64,000 bases of DNA from Trichopria drosophilae. Its lineage: Eukaryota; Arthropoda; Insecta; Hymenoptera; Diapriidae. The notes beneath the pieces were generated by a model. The model did no database searches. It was given only the letters and a program-made list of their open reading frames with translations, and had not been told where the DNA came from. Below, piece by piece: positions 10,891-22,543 of this stretch. The first letter of the stretch is position 1; each line of letters begins with the position of its first letter. The translations under genes were made by a program, and so were the position numbers. The stretch lies in NCBI GenBank assembly GCA_030407085.1, contig CM059587.1:24029001-24093000 (forward strand), read 5' to 3'.

Positions 10891-11259
10891 TCGGCTTCGT
10901 GGCTCAGGCGGTTAACGCACTGGACTACGGAGTCGTAGGTCGTGAGTTCGATCCCCATCCGGTGAACAATTTTTCGATTTCGTTTTCAAGCAGCAGCTCG
11001 CTGTTGGTAAGACGAGCCACGTTGTTTGTTTACGTTTCGAAAATATTGTTTATCTGGCGAAAATCGACTCATGACCGCTGCTGTACTTGGTGTAGGTTTC
11101 TGCAGTCCTACATTTCATACATAAATGTGAAGTATGGCGCCATCTTCGTCAGTCGATCTGCAGTTCTCGCAAAATTCTCATGATTAAAAAACAATATGGC
11201 AAAAATTAAGTAAAAAGGGCGATTTCGCCCGTTAATTAATAAAATAAATAAAATAAAAA
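10891..11259 (+). mobile_element. tRNA-derived SINE, copy 1
   Basis: The 5' head (10893-10967) is tRNA-like. It has A box TGGCTCAGGCGG at 10901-10912, an anticodon-loop-like CTACGGA that would read ACG (Arg-like), and B box GAGTTCGATCC at 10944-10954. This is the split RNA polymerase III promoter expected of a SINE. A body of about 250 bp follows, then the 14-nt palindrome GGGCGATTTCGCCC (11218-11231) and an A-rich AATAAA-like tail. A second copy lies at 53345-53692 on the other strand. The 94-codon frame across it (10899-11183) is not a gene. Confidence 0.9.
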
Positions 11260-13084
11260 TATCTTTTGACTGCCGACGGTGGCTGTAGGTAGAAAGCTGT
11301 TAGCCAAGAGGGCTGTAGCCGAAAATTTATTTTTATTATTATTGATCATGAATTTTCAGGGTCGTTGATTACGAATATGAGATCAGAATTTCAGAATACA
11401 ATATAGCGGCCCCAATATGGTTGAATTATATCATTTTTTTAACAGATTTTCACAAATTACTGCCTTATTAGGCTCGCCTTTCTAGTTTTAAAAACCTGAT
11501 AACAAAGTCATAATGAGCAAGTGAAAAGACTTTCAGATATCATATAAATCCATCAAAAAGTGGTCCATATAATACAGCTTGCTGTAGCTGAGTAAATTAG
11601 AAGGAACAGCACATGATTAATAATTATTTTAAAGGCAAGGTAAAATAATTGTCACAAATTAAACGTTGTCTGGCTTTTTATGTAATTATACAAATTGATT
11701 ACATTTTCACTGCCCAACTTTGTATTTCCTCCATAACATGGCATATAAAACAAAAAGGTTCTAGCACACATACAGAAAATTGCCGGGCATACAATGTCTA
11801 TACCCCTTAGCATAACTGAATTACAACAGTTAGTATTTGTATTCAATTTCAAAATAACTATATGCACCTTCTACAATTCTCATTGTATAAAGGCCATCTT
11901 TACAAGAGTGAACATATAAAATAAATATAGCTTAGTATGTAAAATTCACTGTGTCCGGACAACGACAACTCTGAAACGAACTATATTTATTTGATTTAAA
12001 TGACATTCTGTCCCGAGTTTCAAAGACTCAATTACGAATCAATCTATTTACATGAAAAATGGCCATGCAATTTATTTCACAATTCTTCCATAGACTGTGC
12101 TTTTCAGTAACATTCACGTTCGATTCTCTGTACAAAACGCCAATTACTACCACAAAGTTTCATCCTTTGTCGCGAAATCTGTTAAAAATATGAAAGTTGC
12201 AAAAAACGAAGTGACGAATTTTACACAAACAATACAGGAAAATAACTACGAGCTGTCGAGAAAAAATAGAGAATTTAGTTATAGTTCATTTCCTCTAATT
12301 CAGATCAACTTGAAACCTACCATTGTGAAGAAATATGGCAAATAAAGTGTTTGAAACGTATGCTTGTATGAATACATACACACGCATATTTAATGAATAC
12401 ATTTATTATAGATTTTTTAATATGTTATAAAGAACGATACGTCAGTTTTTTCTTCATATAATTTGGGAGTGAAAATTGTCAAATCGACATTTGGCAAACA
12501 AATAAAATATAGTAGAGTATCTGACTGCGAGTAATTGAATACATTCAAATCTATTCAAATAATCTGTTTATTAATATGTATTTTAATATCTTCGGAATAT
12601 ATGAAATACAACAAGTACGAGTAATTTATACAATTCATTTTGCATAATGATATTAAGGAAAATTCAACATTTCCTTACACATATTTTTGTGCTACTCGAA
12701 AAAAGGAATAAAATAATGAGAATTGTTTTTCTTAAAGATCTTCTAAATATATTAGACACTTTTTAATAAACAGGTCATGTAAGATCCTTCAATAGTGCTT
12801 AAATGTTTCTTAACCACTTCAGTGATAGCCGTTGTCTTATACATAAGAACAAATCATAAAAGCAAACTTTTTGCCTGAAATGAATAAAACGTTTAGGTTG
12901 AATTTATCTTAGATGTTCAATAAAACAGAATTAATTTTAATATTCTTGATATAGTATTCTTACTATTTTGTATACCGTACTGATTCCTGTTGAAGAAATT
13001 GAAAAGAAGCAGTTATTATTTATGCAAATGTATTTCAAAATAAAATAAAAAAGTTAATGATGGAGGTAAACATAAAACTAAACT
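11260..13084. other. AT-rich DNA with one repeat fragment
   Basis: A fragment of the GGTCGCTGATTACGAAT family lies near 11355-11425 ('gtcgttgattacgaatatga'). The remainder has short frames (11652-11867 on -, 12097-12345 on +) with no domain and no convincing structure. Confidence 0.45.
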
Positions 13085-13310
13085 GTTCGCCATGTTGGAT
13101 CCATCATTTTTAATTGTAAGGATTTATATGAACTACAGAATCATCGACATAAAAAACGATAATAACTCAAAACGTACACAATGTTAGTGATATATTACAA
13201 GATTTAACACATTTACAGCCGCCATGTTGGGTCCGTCATTTTAAATTTTAGCATTTCCATGCCAGATTCTGATTCAGCGACCCCAAAATAATTTGGTATA
13301 CCAAGGTTCA
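13085..13310. repeat. GGTCGCTGATTACGAAT / ATGGCGG repeat, fragments
   Basis: Two units: 'cgccatgttggatccatcat' near 13089 and 'gccgccatgttgggtccgtc' near 13219. The second is followed by 'attctgattcagcgacccca' near 13265. They have the same order of blocks as the 1.0-kb and 14.8-kb copies. Confidence 0.65.
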
Positions 13311-14390
13311 TAGAAAACCATTAAAAAATAGTGAAAGTTATTGCAAAATGTACACATATGATCGATTACCACACCAGTGGTTAAATAATTTATGTGATTT
13401 TATGAATTAATTATCTTATTTATTTATGTTTTTCTTATTTTTCGCTGGCTCATATTATAAAAGGAAATTTTACAATAAAAAAAAGCACACAGGTAAAAAA
13501 CGACGTGCGTTTTCGGTTCTATCCTTCGATCCTAATTCAAGAACTCAAGTTTCCACAGTCGTAGATCGGTTCATAGTTCCGCTCCGGCATTTCCGTCTAG
13601 AGATCATTCTTACGAAAACGACGGACGTGTCGAACCTGGCTCACGTACCTGGCGGCCTGTTCCACCTCTTTTTACTCCTTACACTTTTGAAGTTAACCCC
13701 AAAGAGAGTTAACCCGAACCGAGTCTAAGAAGAGAAATAAAGCGTGAAAGGAGAAAGCCGATATTGAAGCGTGTCATTTTCAAAGACATTCCACCAGTTG
13801 AAGTTAATAAAAAATAGATTGTCTTTCACTGTTTAATTTATTTTAATTCCAGAATTTTTGAAAAATATCTCGAGAATTTAAAGTATGGTATAAAGTCATC
13901 GAAATTATTTTTTTTTTTTCAAAGTTGCAATATCTTAAAAGGTAAAATGGAAAAAGTATTTTTTACGAAATTTACCCTTTCTAAAGTTCAGGATATCCGA
14001 AAATTTTGACGATTATTACTGAACATACACAAAAGATTGATTTTTGAAACGTTTCGGGATCTTTCGTGAATATCCGATAATAGTCGTGAACATACTCGGT
14101 TATAGTCAACTTCAAACATTTCGGCAGTTTTCGTGGAAAATATGTAAAAAACGTAATTCTCGCGATATTATCGCGGATATATACACGGTAATGATAACTG
14201 ATGGCTCATGAATCGAAAAGTATGGCTAGTGACGGAAATTATTGGACAAGTGTTGCAAATATCAAATTAAAATAACAACATTAATCGATTAGTAAACTTA
14301 AGTAATTCAAATTTTAAAAATGTATTTATATTTTTGTCCAATATATATAAATTCTATATAGTAATATCATATAAATTACAAAAAAAAATT
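13311..14390. other. AT-rich DNA, weak duplication of about 75 bp
   Basis: A GC-richer patch at 13500-13730 carries a 100-codon frame without a recognised domain. Around 14010-14150 two loosely similar units recur ('gaacatac..', then 'tttcgggatctttcgtg' and 'tttcggcagttttcgtgg'). Nothing else is seen. Confidence 0.35.
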
Positions 14391-14392
14391 CG

Positions 14393-14445
14393 CTACCTCG
14401 GCTGGTATTTGAACTCGAGTTCGTTATCGAGAGTATAACATTGGC
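14393..14445 (-). repeat. tRNA-like 3' half (B-box) fragment
   Basis: On the minus strand, a B-box-like GAGTTCAAATACC is followed by CAGCCGAGGTAGCG and a T-rich tract. I could not find a convincing A box upstream. It could be the remnant of another tRNA-derived SINE or a decayed tRNA gene. A chance match cannot be excluded. Confidence 0.3.
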
Positions 14446-14519
14446 ATCTGTCAATCAATTTTCTGTTTCAAGTGTTCGTAATTTTTTACGTAATATGTCA
14501 ATAAATTGATGTCACCAAA

Positions 14520-14865
14520 TTCGAATTTCTAGTCAATATTTTACCATTAGATATGGCATATCCAATATGCCCGATTGTTTATATTCAGTTCAGTCATATT
14601 GATTTCGTCATATTGGAAGGTATATTTTTTACACGAAGTTTCAATTCACCGACCTCAAATACCCTCCGAGGGCCGAATTTTATAAGAAACAAGTATTTAT
14701 TTGAATGTAGGTCAGCCATATTAATTCCGCGATATTGAATTTTTAAATTCCGACTTAAAATTCGTAATCAGCAACCTCAAAAATCCCCGAATTTTTCATT
14801 TCATCCAAATTGAGCGAATTTTCTATTTCACTTGGCCATATGGGATCCGCCATGTTTCAATGTTG
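14520..14865. repeat. GGTCGCTGATTACGAAT / ATGGCGG repeat, degenerate cluster
   Basis: Diverged units alternate 'ggccatatgggatccgccat' (14833) and 'aattcgtaatcagcaacctc' (14759) with 'catattgatttcgtcatatt' (14595). Same family as at 0.7-1.1 and 48.2-48.6 kb, here older in appearance. Confidence 0.6.
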
Positions 14866-17450
14866 AAATATAACATGTCGAATGTAAAGTGCATTACTCA
14901 ACGAATAATTATGGCCTAAAAGCATTTTTTTATAGGTTGTCATCATTTTTTTAGACATATAACATTAACTTTCCAAGGTTTCTTCATTCCTGACGTCTTA
15001 TCTAATCGGTTATTATGTAATTTTTATTTTCGCCAAACGGCTAATAAAAGCGGACACCTTGAACACAATTAAAAGCAGAAAAAACTTTTTTTAGAGCAAA
15101 TGAATTTTCAGCAGTTCGATGAACGATTTGAAGTGGATCGTCCTATATATATCATTTCACATCAAGTTTTTATTTCAGATCTGGTTAGAAAAACGTATAA
15201 GTATAAAAAATAAATACTATCATTATTAATATCTAAAGATTTTCATAATAATATAACAAAATTAAACTTCTACAATATTTCAATGTATAAAAAACAATAC
15301 TAACAAAATAATAAAAATTAACCTATCAAACCGTCTTTAATCATAATTGGAGCTAGTACATCATCTGCCAAATTAGAATGTTCAAAATGTTTCCGCGTAA
15401 TTGCACAAAACGGTGAAATATTACTTTTTGTCAGTTGATGTTAATTTAAGTTGTTGATTATTATTCCCAGCATGTCAATTGTATGATCAAGACAAATTAC
15501 ATAAGTTTTAAATTCTGCAAAACGGAGCATCAGAGTAAAAAAGCAGTTAAAAGTCGTTCATAAAACGATTTGAGAAAGTTTTAAGATCTCTCTCACAAGT
15601 TTCAAGTCGTCAATTGACTTGAAATTCACGAAGATAAAAGAAATGTAAAGTGAAATGAACATTGTTCAAATAAATGTTAAAATAAGTATTTTCAAAATGT
15701 TTTCCAAAACTTTAAAGAAGTTTGTTAAAAAGAATAAAATATACATAAAAATAAAAACTGCTTCTTACAGGTCGATACTAATTTTAGGTTACTATATGGT
15801 AAGCTTAGATTTTTCGAATTTTAGTCAATTCGCACTTTAAATTCTAGAATATTACCCTTTGCTTTTACTCTGATAGATATTGTATCTATTTTTTCAAATA
15901 GAAAAATTGCGTTTTCAACACGAAAAAGGGTTTAAAACTAATTAATTTATTGGTCCTTGATGAATTGAGTATTTTTTCGAAGAATTATGTTATGTCGAGT
16001 TTAAAAAACTTTTGTTTATTTGAGAAAGAATTTAAATTTTTTCTGAAATCAGATAAATCTTGAAAGGATATCGAGCTAGAGGCCGCTAGTTAGAAAAAAG
16101 TCTTTTGTTATCGAGTACTATATAGCATATAAAAAAATGATAGAAATCGGAGAGTAGGCGCCAGCTCATTGGTTGGTATTTTGACTTTTTATCCGTATAC
16201 AATTCGTTTAGAGGCTATGTTATATTGGTATAAATAATAAGCAAGATAAATGTTCACAAACGACTGCCTAGTTACGAAACTGTTTGAATATTGAATAAAA
16301 ATAGAATTTTTTTAATCTGGTAACAGAGGTCTAATAAGTGGCGCCTAATGACCACTACTCTACTCTAACTATACTTATTTTAATCTTAGAATAAGTATCC
16401 AGTAAATTGTTACACATGTTTACATGCGTGAAAATTTTATACTTTTAACTTCCGTCTATCATATAAATAATTATTAGCTATCTTTAACTGTATACTACAT
16501 TAATACACTTCCAAATACACATAAATGCTTTTTTAAAATTGAAATTTTATTTTTAGATTTGATAATTTTGAAAAATCACTTGTAGCACGTTATAAACTGA
16601 CATCTTCAGCACATTGTGGATCTAGTTTCGAATTAAACCGCTATTATATATAAAAAAATTACTATTAATTGTTAATATACTAGTAAAAGTACTTCTTGAC
16701 CTATATCATTCATACCCTCATTTTCTATTATATTATTTAATATGCTTATTAGGACGAAAATCACTTGTGAACGCTCATGTTTACGTGATATTGTACGTTT
16801 AAGTAGATATTGAAAATGTATAGAAATTTTGTCAGCACGATTTAAATAATAATAATAATAATAATACTGAAAAGCCGAGTATAAAAGATGTTTTCTTTTT
16901 GACGTTTTTTACTACGAAAAGTTAAATAATTTATATCTTTACACAATATATTAAATTAATGTTATTATAGTATTATGCCAATATAATTATAAATTATTAT
17001 AAATAATAAACTAACTGCTTTGTTACGTAAATGAGATTGTAATACCACTTCAATTCTTTTACGTATTCCTTTCTGCCAAACACTACCAATCCCGTATATT
17101 TTTCTGAAATACAGAAGAAATAAAAAGAAAAGGGTAAAAGAGTAGAAATGAAAAAGGAAATACGTAATCGATCTATGTTCTACATAATTTAATGTAGGTT
17201 CTATTTTTGTTAATAAATCAATTTTTACTATACAAAATTAATAACTTTACCGAACTAACATTATACTAATACCGAATTTGAACTAATTATATACTAAGTT
17301 TTGGTATTCAGTTCGACATATTTAATTGGACACTTTCAATTTTATAATCCGATAATACAAAGTTTAGAAAAAAACAGTTATATAACCATAAATCTAAACT
17401 CATTCGGTTCCAGACTCTTTCACCCTACAAATTGAAGACCCTTTCTTATA
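14866..17450. other. AT-rich non-coding DNA
   Basis: About 2.6 kb without recognised genes. It holds a short palindrome TTTCAAGTC/GACTTGAAA at 15600-15624 and an (AAT)n microsatellite at about 16846-16866. All open frames are short and AT-driven. Confidence 0.5.
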
Positions 17451-17454
17451 TCTG

Positions 17455-17560
17455 CTGGTTAGAGGTTAGGTCGGTATAAAAAGAGGGGAATTACCACAAG
17501 ATTTTGTGATGTTGCCACCCCTCATCGGTTTCGGCAGTTGTCAAAATTCACCAACCGAGC
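17455..17560 (+). promoter_or_regulatory. TATA-box-containing repeat segment, also found at 28.3 kb
   Basis: 'Ggttagaggttaggtcggta' leads into TATAAAAAG (17475-17483) and AGGGG. The same arrangement with small changes ('ggttggaggttaagttagta', TATAAAAAG at 28349-28357, then GGGC) lies in the left arm of a foldback at 28.3 kb. The match of spacing and order shows these are copies of one repeat. That it acts as a core promoter is inference from the TATA match only. Confidence 0.45.
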
Positions 17561-17726
17561 GCCGTAGTTTTATGTGGCGGCGACAAGTATAACTACAAAT
17601 GACAAGGACACGTTAATTTGATTATTCTTAAGATCATCCTACAATTACGACATTACCAGTGACATTTCGAATAAAACGCATGCAATATTTTTGGTTGAAA
17701 ATTTTATTCTGTATTCTTTTTTCCGC
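17561..17726. other. Short non-coding spacer
   Basis: Moderately GC-rich at its start ('gtggcggcgac'), then AT-rich. Nothing recognised. Confidence 0.4.
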
Positions 17727-19247
17727 CTGGTTTGTATTTACCCGCATAAACATTTGTCTACGAATCGGGTCCGAAACGGATCAGGGACCCTCAGCCCGGA
17801 AGTATTCCGGATCCGTTTCGGTTCAGGATGTTACACAACCTCGGATCCGAATCGGATCCGGAACCCGGAGGTCAGGCAATCGGCATCCGTTTCTGATCCG
17901 ATCCTGATTTTCATTCGCATAGCTTTACCCGGTATAGGTCAGTCGAGGCTCTCTCTGTCTGTCTCTCTCTCTCGACTGGCTCAGTAGTAATTTTAATAAA
18001 TTTACAGCATGGAATACAATACTTTATTAGTATAAAATGTATATTTTACAGAACTGTTATTTCAGAGACTATACATTTCAGGTGTCAAACTTTCAACGAT
18101 TAATTTATATCCGACATTTATTTATAATAATACTATACCTTCGAAACAGGTTTTCATTATTGAACACTGTATTATAACATAAATAATTTGGACTTTGTCG
18201 TATATTAGAATATTATATTGTCGATTTTAGCTCAAAGTTGTTAGATATTTATGTTTTGACATGTCACATATAGGTTATGTAATTACATACACATCAAGTA
18301 GTGTCCCAATAAACGAGATCGTGTGCAAATATTTTCACTGATTTTCATTTTGCATTCGATTTGTTTCCACTTTCGAATGGAATGTAGCAAATTTGAATGC
18401 AGAATTAAACGTTTTCAAACGAATATATGCGCAATGTTAAGATTGAGGTTATGTACATCCGTTTGCATGCGAAAACGGCTAACTGTCGAATGAAAAAAAT
18501 GTTCATTTCTCATTCGATGTGATACGTTCTTTTGACATGATCTGCATAAAATGAATTGTATTTCATACGATTTCATTTGGCTCGGCATTCGATTTGCATT
18601 CGACATTTAGCCATTTTCGCATGCAAACAGATGTACATAACCTAAATCTTAATACTGCGCATATATTCGTTTGAAAACGATTAATTCCGCATTAAAATTT
18701 GCTTAATTTCATTCGAAAGTGGAAACAAATCGAATTCAAACAGAAAAACAATGAACATTTTTGCACACGATCTCGTTTATTGGGGTGGTATAACCTAACG
18801 TGACGTAACGCTTGGTCCGATAAGGGCCACTACACGTAAGACGTATATCCTTCGCCATAGCATTTCTTACGCTGACATCTAAGGTCGTTTCTTGTGTATT
18901 GGCCTTAATGCAAAAAATATCAGACGTCTCATGTATGTTTTAATTCCTATGCGAAATTTCTTTCAGAATACAAAGGTAAACAAATCTATTAGAAATCCAA
19001 ATACGAATCGGATCAGGGACGGATCCGGATTACCTGAACTACCAAGTAAACCTATATGTACATATGCAAAACCAAATCTGGGCCGGATCAGGAACAGATC
19101 CTGATTACCGGACATCCGTATCCCGGGTCCGATACGGATCCGAGGTTGTGTAACATCCTGATCCGGCACGGATTAGGCGATCGGATCCGATCCTGAGCTA
19201 ATCGTGGGGGTCAAATCAGGGAATGTTTATGCGGGTATTACATAAAT
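17727..19247. mobile_element. GATCC-rich inverted repeat pair enclosing a nested MITE
   Basis: The left arm (about 17727-17925) and right arm (about 19005-19247) are inverted copies. 'Tacccgcataaacatt' near 17738 answers 'aatgtttatgcgggta' near 19222. 'Aggatgttacacaacctcgg' (17825-17844) answers its complement near 19140-19160. The arms are unusually rich in GGATC and GGATCCG strings. The reading VTQPRIRIG occurs in translations of both arms, reflecting the DNA match. Between them sits the separate foldback at 18305-18787, so insertion of one element into another is likely. Confidence 0.7.
18305..18787. mobile_element. Foldback MITE with CCCAATAAACGAGATC termini
   Basis: It starts 'cccaataaacgagatcgtgt' and ends with the complement 'acacgatctcgtttattggg'. 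Arms of about 165 bp (18305-18470 and 18605-18787) match through 'aaacgaatatatgcgc' and 'gcatgcgaaaa'. A third terminus, with the same sequence up to 'cgatctcgtttattggg', lies at 19871-19948, so this is a family. There is no open frame. Confidence 0.85.
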
Positions 19248-19643
19248 ACGAAGAAATGCGTATTGTTTCATTTTGACTTGCAAATGACCTTGTCACTAAT
19301 TTTTACTCTGATATTTGTCATCAATGCATTCAAAAACGTTAGTAAAGTAGGATTACAAAAATTGAAGGTATGCGGGTTTCGGAAGTATATCCGTAAATGT
19401 CACATTAACCTATAGAGGAAATCTGTACCGGGCCAAGGTTCTGAACACATGGAAAATCAGGGAACTGTTAACATTCAATACCACCCGATGTCGGCGTGTC
19501 AGTAGCGCGCCAGTTTAGCCCATTTAGACATTTCTCATTACGTAGGATATTCAAACAAAATAAATATAAAATGCAGTTTTAATTTATATTATTACAGGTA
19601 GGAGTGCCACAAAAATATTATTTATATATATTTTTGCCAACTG

Positions 19644-20677
19644 TACACGGAGAAAAAATTCCCAGAATTTTTGTACGAAAATGTCCTGAAAAATTACCGT
19701 GCTGTCCCATAAACACAGTGCATGTTGTTGGCAAAGTAAAATTTACATTGCTTTGCTGAATTTTTCCAATGTAACATGTAAAATTTCGGATCACAATACA
19801 GTAGAAATTCCTGTGCCACAATACAGTAGAAATTCCTGGGTCTCAGCATAGTAAAAATTTTTGGCCCACAGTTCATTCCAAAATGGAAAGAAATCGAATG
19901 TAAACAGAAAATATGTGAAAATTTTGCACACGATCTCGTTTATTGGGTATAGATGAAACAAATTGCAAGCCTACAAGTAATAGCAATAGTTCTTAAAATC
20001 GTAAAAGCCTTATCGACATTTACTTTCAGCTGACAAGATATATCAGTGTTTGTTGTATATTATTTGTATGCGCGAAAAAAAAATTCTATTTTACTTTCAA
20101 CTTGAAAAAGTGATATTTATATTTTATTAAAATTTAAAGCAATAGAAAAAGGATTATTAATAACTGATTCACATATTCATATCACCCTGTAAAAATTGGC
20201 CAAACTTGTTCAAAAGAAATTACTGCAACGAGAACAAAAACAGTTAATCACCAAACTACTCGGTTCGGACCAGTTCAGATCAGTACATCGCGTCGGACTA
20301 CTCGGCCGCCATATTGGTGCTCTTTTGTTTTCACCGCAGTTAGACTCAGTAGCATTCGACTATGTTCGGAAACTTTCGCTTCCACTTCGAGAAGTGAAAT
20401 AGTAAAATAATGAAGCAGCATACTATAAATTCTTCAAATATTAGGGATTATTTGACTTGCACTAACTTAGAAACTCAATGTCCTGTAAATTTTACTGTGC
20501 TACACTAAACATTTCGATTAGCTCGTACATAAAAATATCTAGCCGTTATTGCAAATATCCCTGCCAGAAAAGCAATATTTCTTGTCTGTTACTATAAATA
20601 TTTCCGAAAAATCAAGTTGCACCCATTTTCAGGTGACTAGCATGGTAATTTTTCAGGAAAATTTTTCTCCGTGTAGC
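19644..20677. mobile_element. DNA transposon relic with CACGGAGAAAA terminal repeats
   Basis: Left end 'tacacggagaaaaa' (19644) and right end 'tttttctccgtgta' (20662-20675) are inverted. Both are followed inward by 'tcctgaaaaattacc' and 'tgct'. Just inside the left end is a run of about 25-bp units (19766-19790, 19791-19815, 19816-19840, 19841-19865; e.g. 'cacaatacagtagaaattcc'). Degenerate similar units occur inside the right end. Subterminal arrays of this kind often serve as transposase binding sites. A truncated CCCAATAAACG MITE (19871-19948) abuts the array. No transposase frame remains. I cannot name the superfamily. Confidence 0.75.
19871..19948. mobile_element. Truncated second copy of the CCCAATAAACGAGATC MITE
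   Basis: 'Tggaaagaaatcgaatgtaa' followed by 'ttttgcacacgatctcgttt' and 'attggg' matches the right arm of the 18305-18787 element. The left arm is missing. It sits directly after the 25-bp array of the surrounding element. Confidence 0.7.
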
Positions 20678-22368
20678 TTTCCAAATGTTCACGACTATCA
20701 GATTTACTTAAATATTTAATATAGGTACTTTATAATTAAGAAAATATGCACGCATATGCGTAAATTGCAAATTTTACTTTACATATTCAGTGCATAAAAA
20801 TGATGATAATCACAATTTTTTAAAACTTACTCATTTCCATTTGAAAGAGTACAATCCATAATCTTCAAACAATATAATTGCTAAATTAACAATGTTTTTC
20901 GTTTCATATGAGAAACAAATAATAAAGTCTACGTACAGTTCCAGTGCATTTAGCGGTTAATATGGGTTATATAAAAAGTTTAAAGCCGATTAAACGATTA
21001 TTTGAAAGTGAATCTATTAAATATATTTTATTAACCGCAAGTGCATATTATAATTATATTGTATGTAATCATAAAAAGAATTATGAACTCCATTCACAAA
21101 TATAAAGTTGTTTAATCCTTTTCAAAGTTTAACCAAACTTTTTCTGATTTGTAGAAAAGAAGTTTTACTGGGTCATACTCCTATAAAGTAAAACAACCGC
21201 CGGAATAGAAAGGCTTAGAACAAACTGAACGGCAATATAATTTACATAATATTAACATAATTAAATAAAATTGCTATAATACTCGTGCACCATAACAATA
21301 TAATGTAATGTATTCAAGATTTATTAAAATAAATTTGCAAATAAGTGTGAAATATGAAGAAATTGACTTGTATTTGCCGGACACAAATAAAGATAAAAAT
21401 TGGATAACTGCAACATGATTATCTTAAATTGTAAAAGTCGGAATGAACAAAAATTATAATTATAATTACAGGGGTAGATATATTTCTTACAATAATGCTT
21501 AGATAAATAATCCTATTTTAGAAATTTCCAGAGGAGAATAACTTCAAATAAAGCAAACATATAATTGATGATAAACCACCGTTGGAATGTGGATAAAAAG
21601 GAATCAAACAACAAATGATATAAAATAATGAAAATTGTATATTCAGAGAATGAAAATAGTATGTACTATTTAATATAACTTTAATAAATAGAAAAATCTG
21701 TTGTTCAAATTTTTGAAGCGAAATTCGACACCGCAATGCACCGTTCGTTTTCGCGTAAATGAGCCAAGTAATGAAATATTACGCAATTGTACGTAATCTT
21801 ATAAACGACTGCTTTTATTGTTAACAATTATACCGAACAATATTTTATATAAACATTCCGAGTTTTGTTCTGAATATAAATTAGATAACGTATATACACG
21901 TATTTGCAGCGTGCAAAGGCCATTATTTCACTAGCCGCAATCCACCAGACAAGCGCTTTGAAGTGGTTTCTCCCGTCATTACAAATACACAATGTGTTCA
22001 CCATCATTACAATCACGCGTCAATTTTCTTTGTCAGTTTAAAAGCGGCATATTAATAATACCCGATGCTAATATATATTACTTTAATGACAAATAAACCC
22101 GTTATTTTGGATATTTTTAACTGATATTCAATTACACATATATTCGTTATTGGGTTATTCTGAGGTTACGTGGGGCACGACGTCCTTTGTGTAGCTCTCA
22201 TGCAAATTTATTTACCATATATTTAAATGTTTGATTTGGCGTGAAATGTCTTTTGCAAATACGGTACATAACATTTGTAGAACGTGGAAATGATTGTTAC
22301 TTTGTACGTCAATATTGTATGGTTAGTAATATAACTAGACTAATTTATACACTCAGAAAGGTTTTATG
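20678..22368. other. AT-rich non-coding DNA
   Basis: About 1.7 kb without recognised repeats or coding potential. Short frames on the minus strand (21518-21736, 21828-22016) have no domain. Confidence 0.5.
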
Positions 22369-22543
22369 TGAACTAAATGATGAGTTACCCAATGGGAACT
22401 AAACGTTTGGTGTTTTTTTTTTTCGTTCAGTAAGCGGACTAACTAAAAGTTATATTGACGAAGGTTCAGGAAATGTAACGTAGTTCAGCTCTAAAAACTG
22501 ATAATTATGTAGTTTCCATTGAGCAACCTCTCATTTAGTTAAA
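22369..22543. mobile_element. Short foldback MITE
   Basis: The left arm 'tgaactaaatgatgagttac' plus 'ccaatgggaact' (22369-22400) is answered by 'agtttccattgagcaacctc' plus 'tcatttagtt' (22511-22541) in inverse orientation with a few mismatches. The loop is about 110 bp and contains a T run. Confidence 0.6.

Noticed and set aside
10893..10967. Functional tRNA gene
   Set aside because: The acceptor and anticodon stems pair poorly and a second copy with the same 3' body shows it is a SINE head.
10899..11183. 94-codon frame whose peptide resembles the 72-codon frame at 53399-53617
   Set aside because: Both lie inside copies of the same SINE; the peptide similarity follows from DNA homology.
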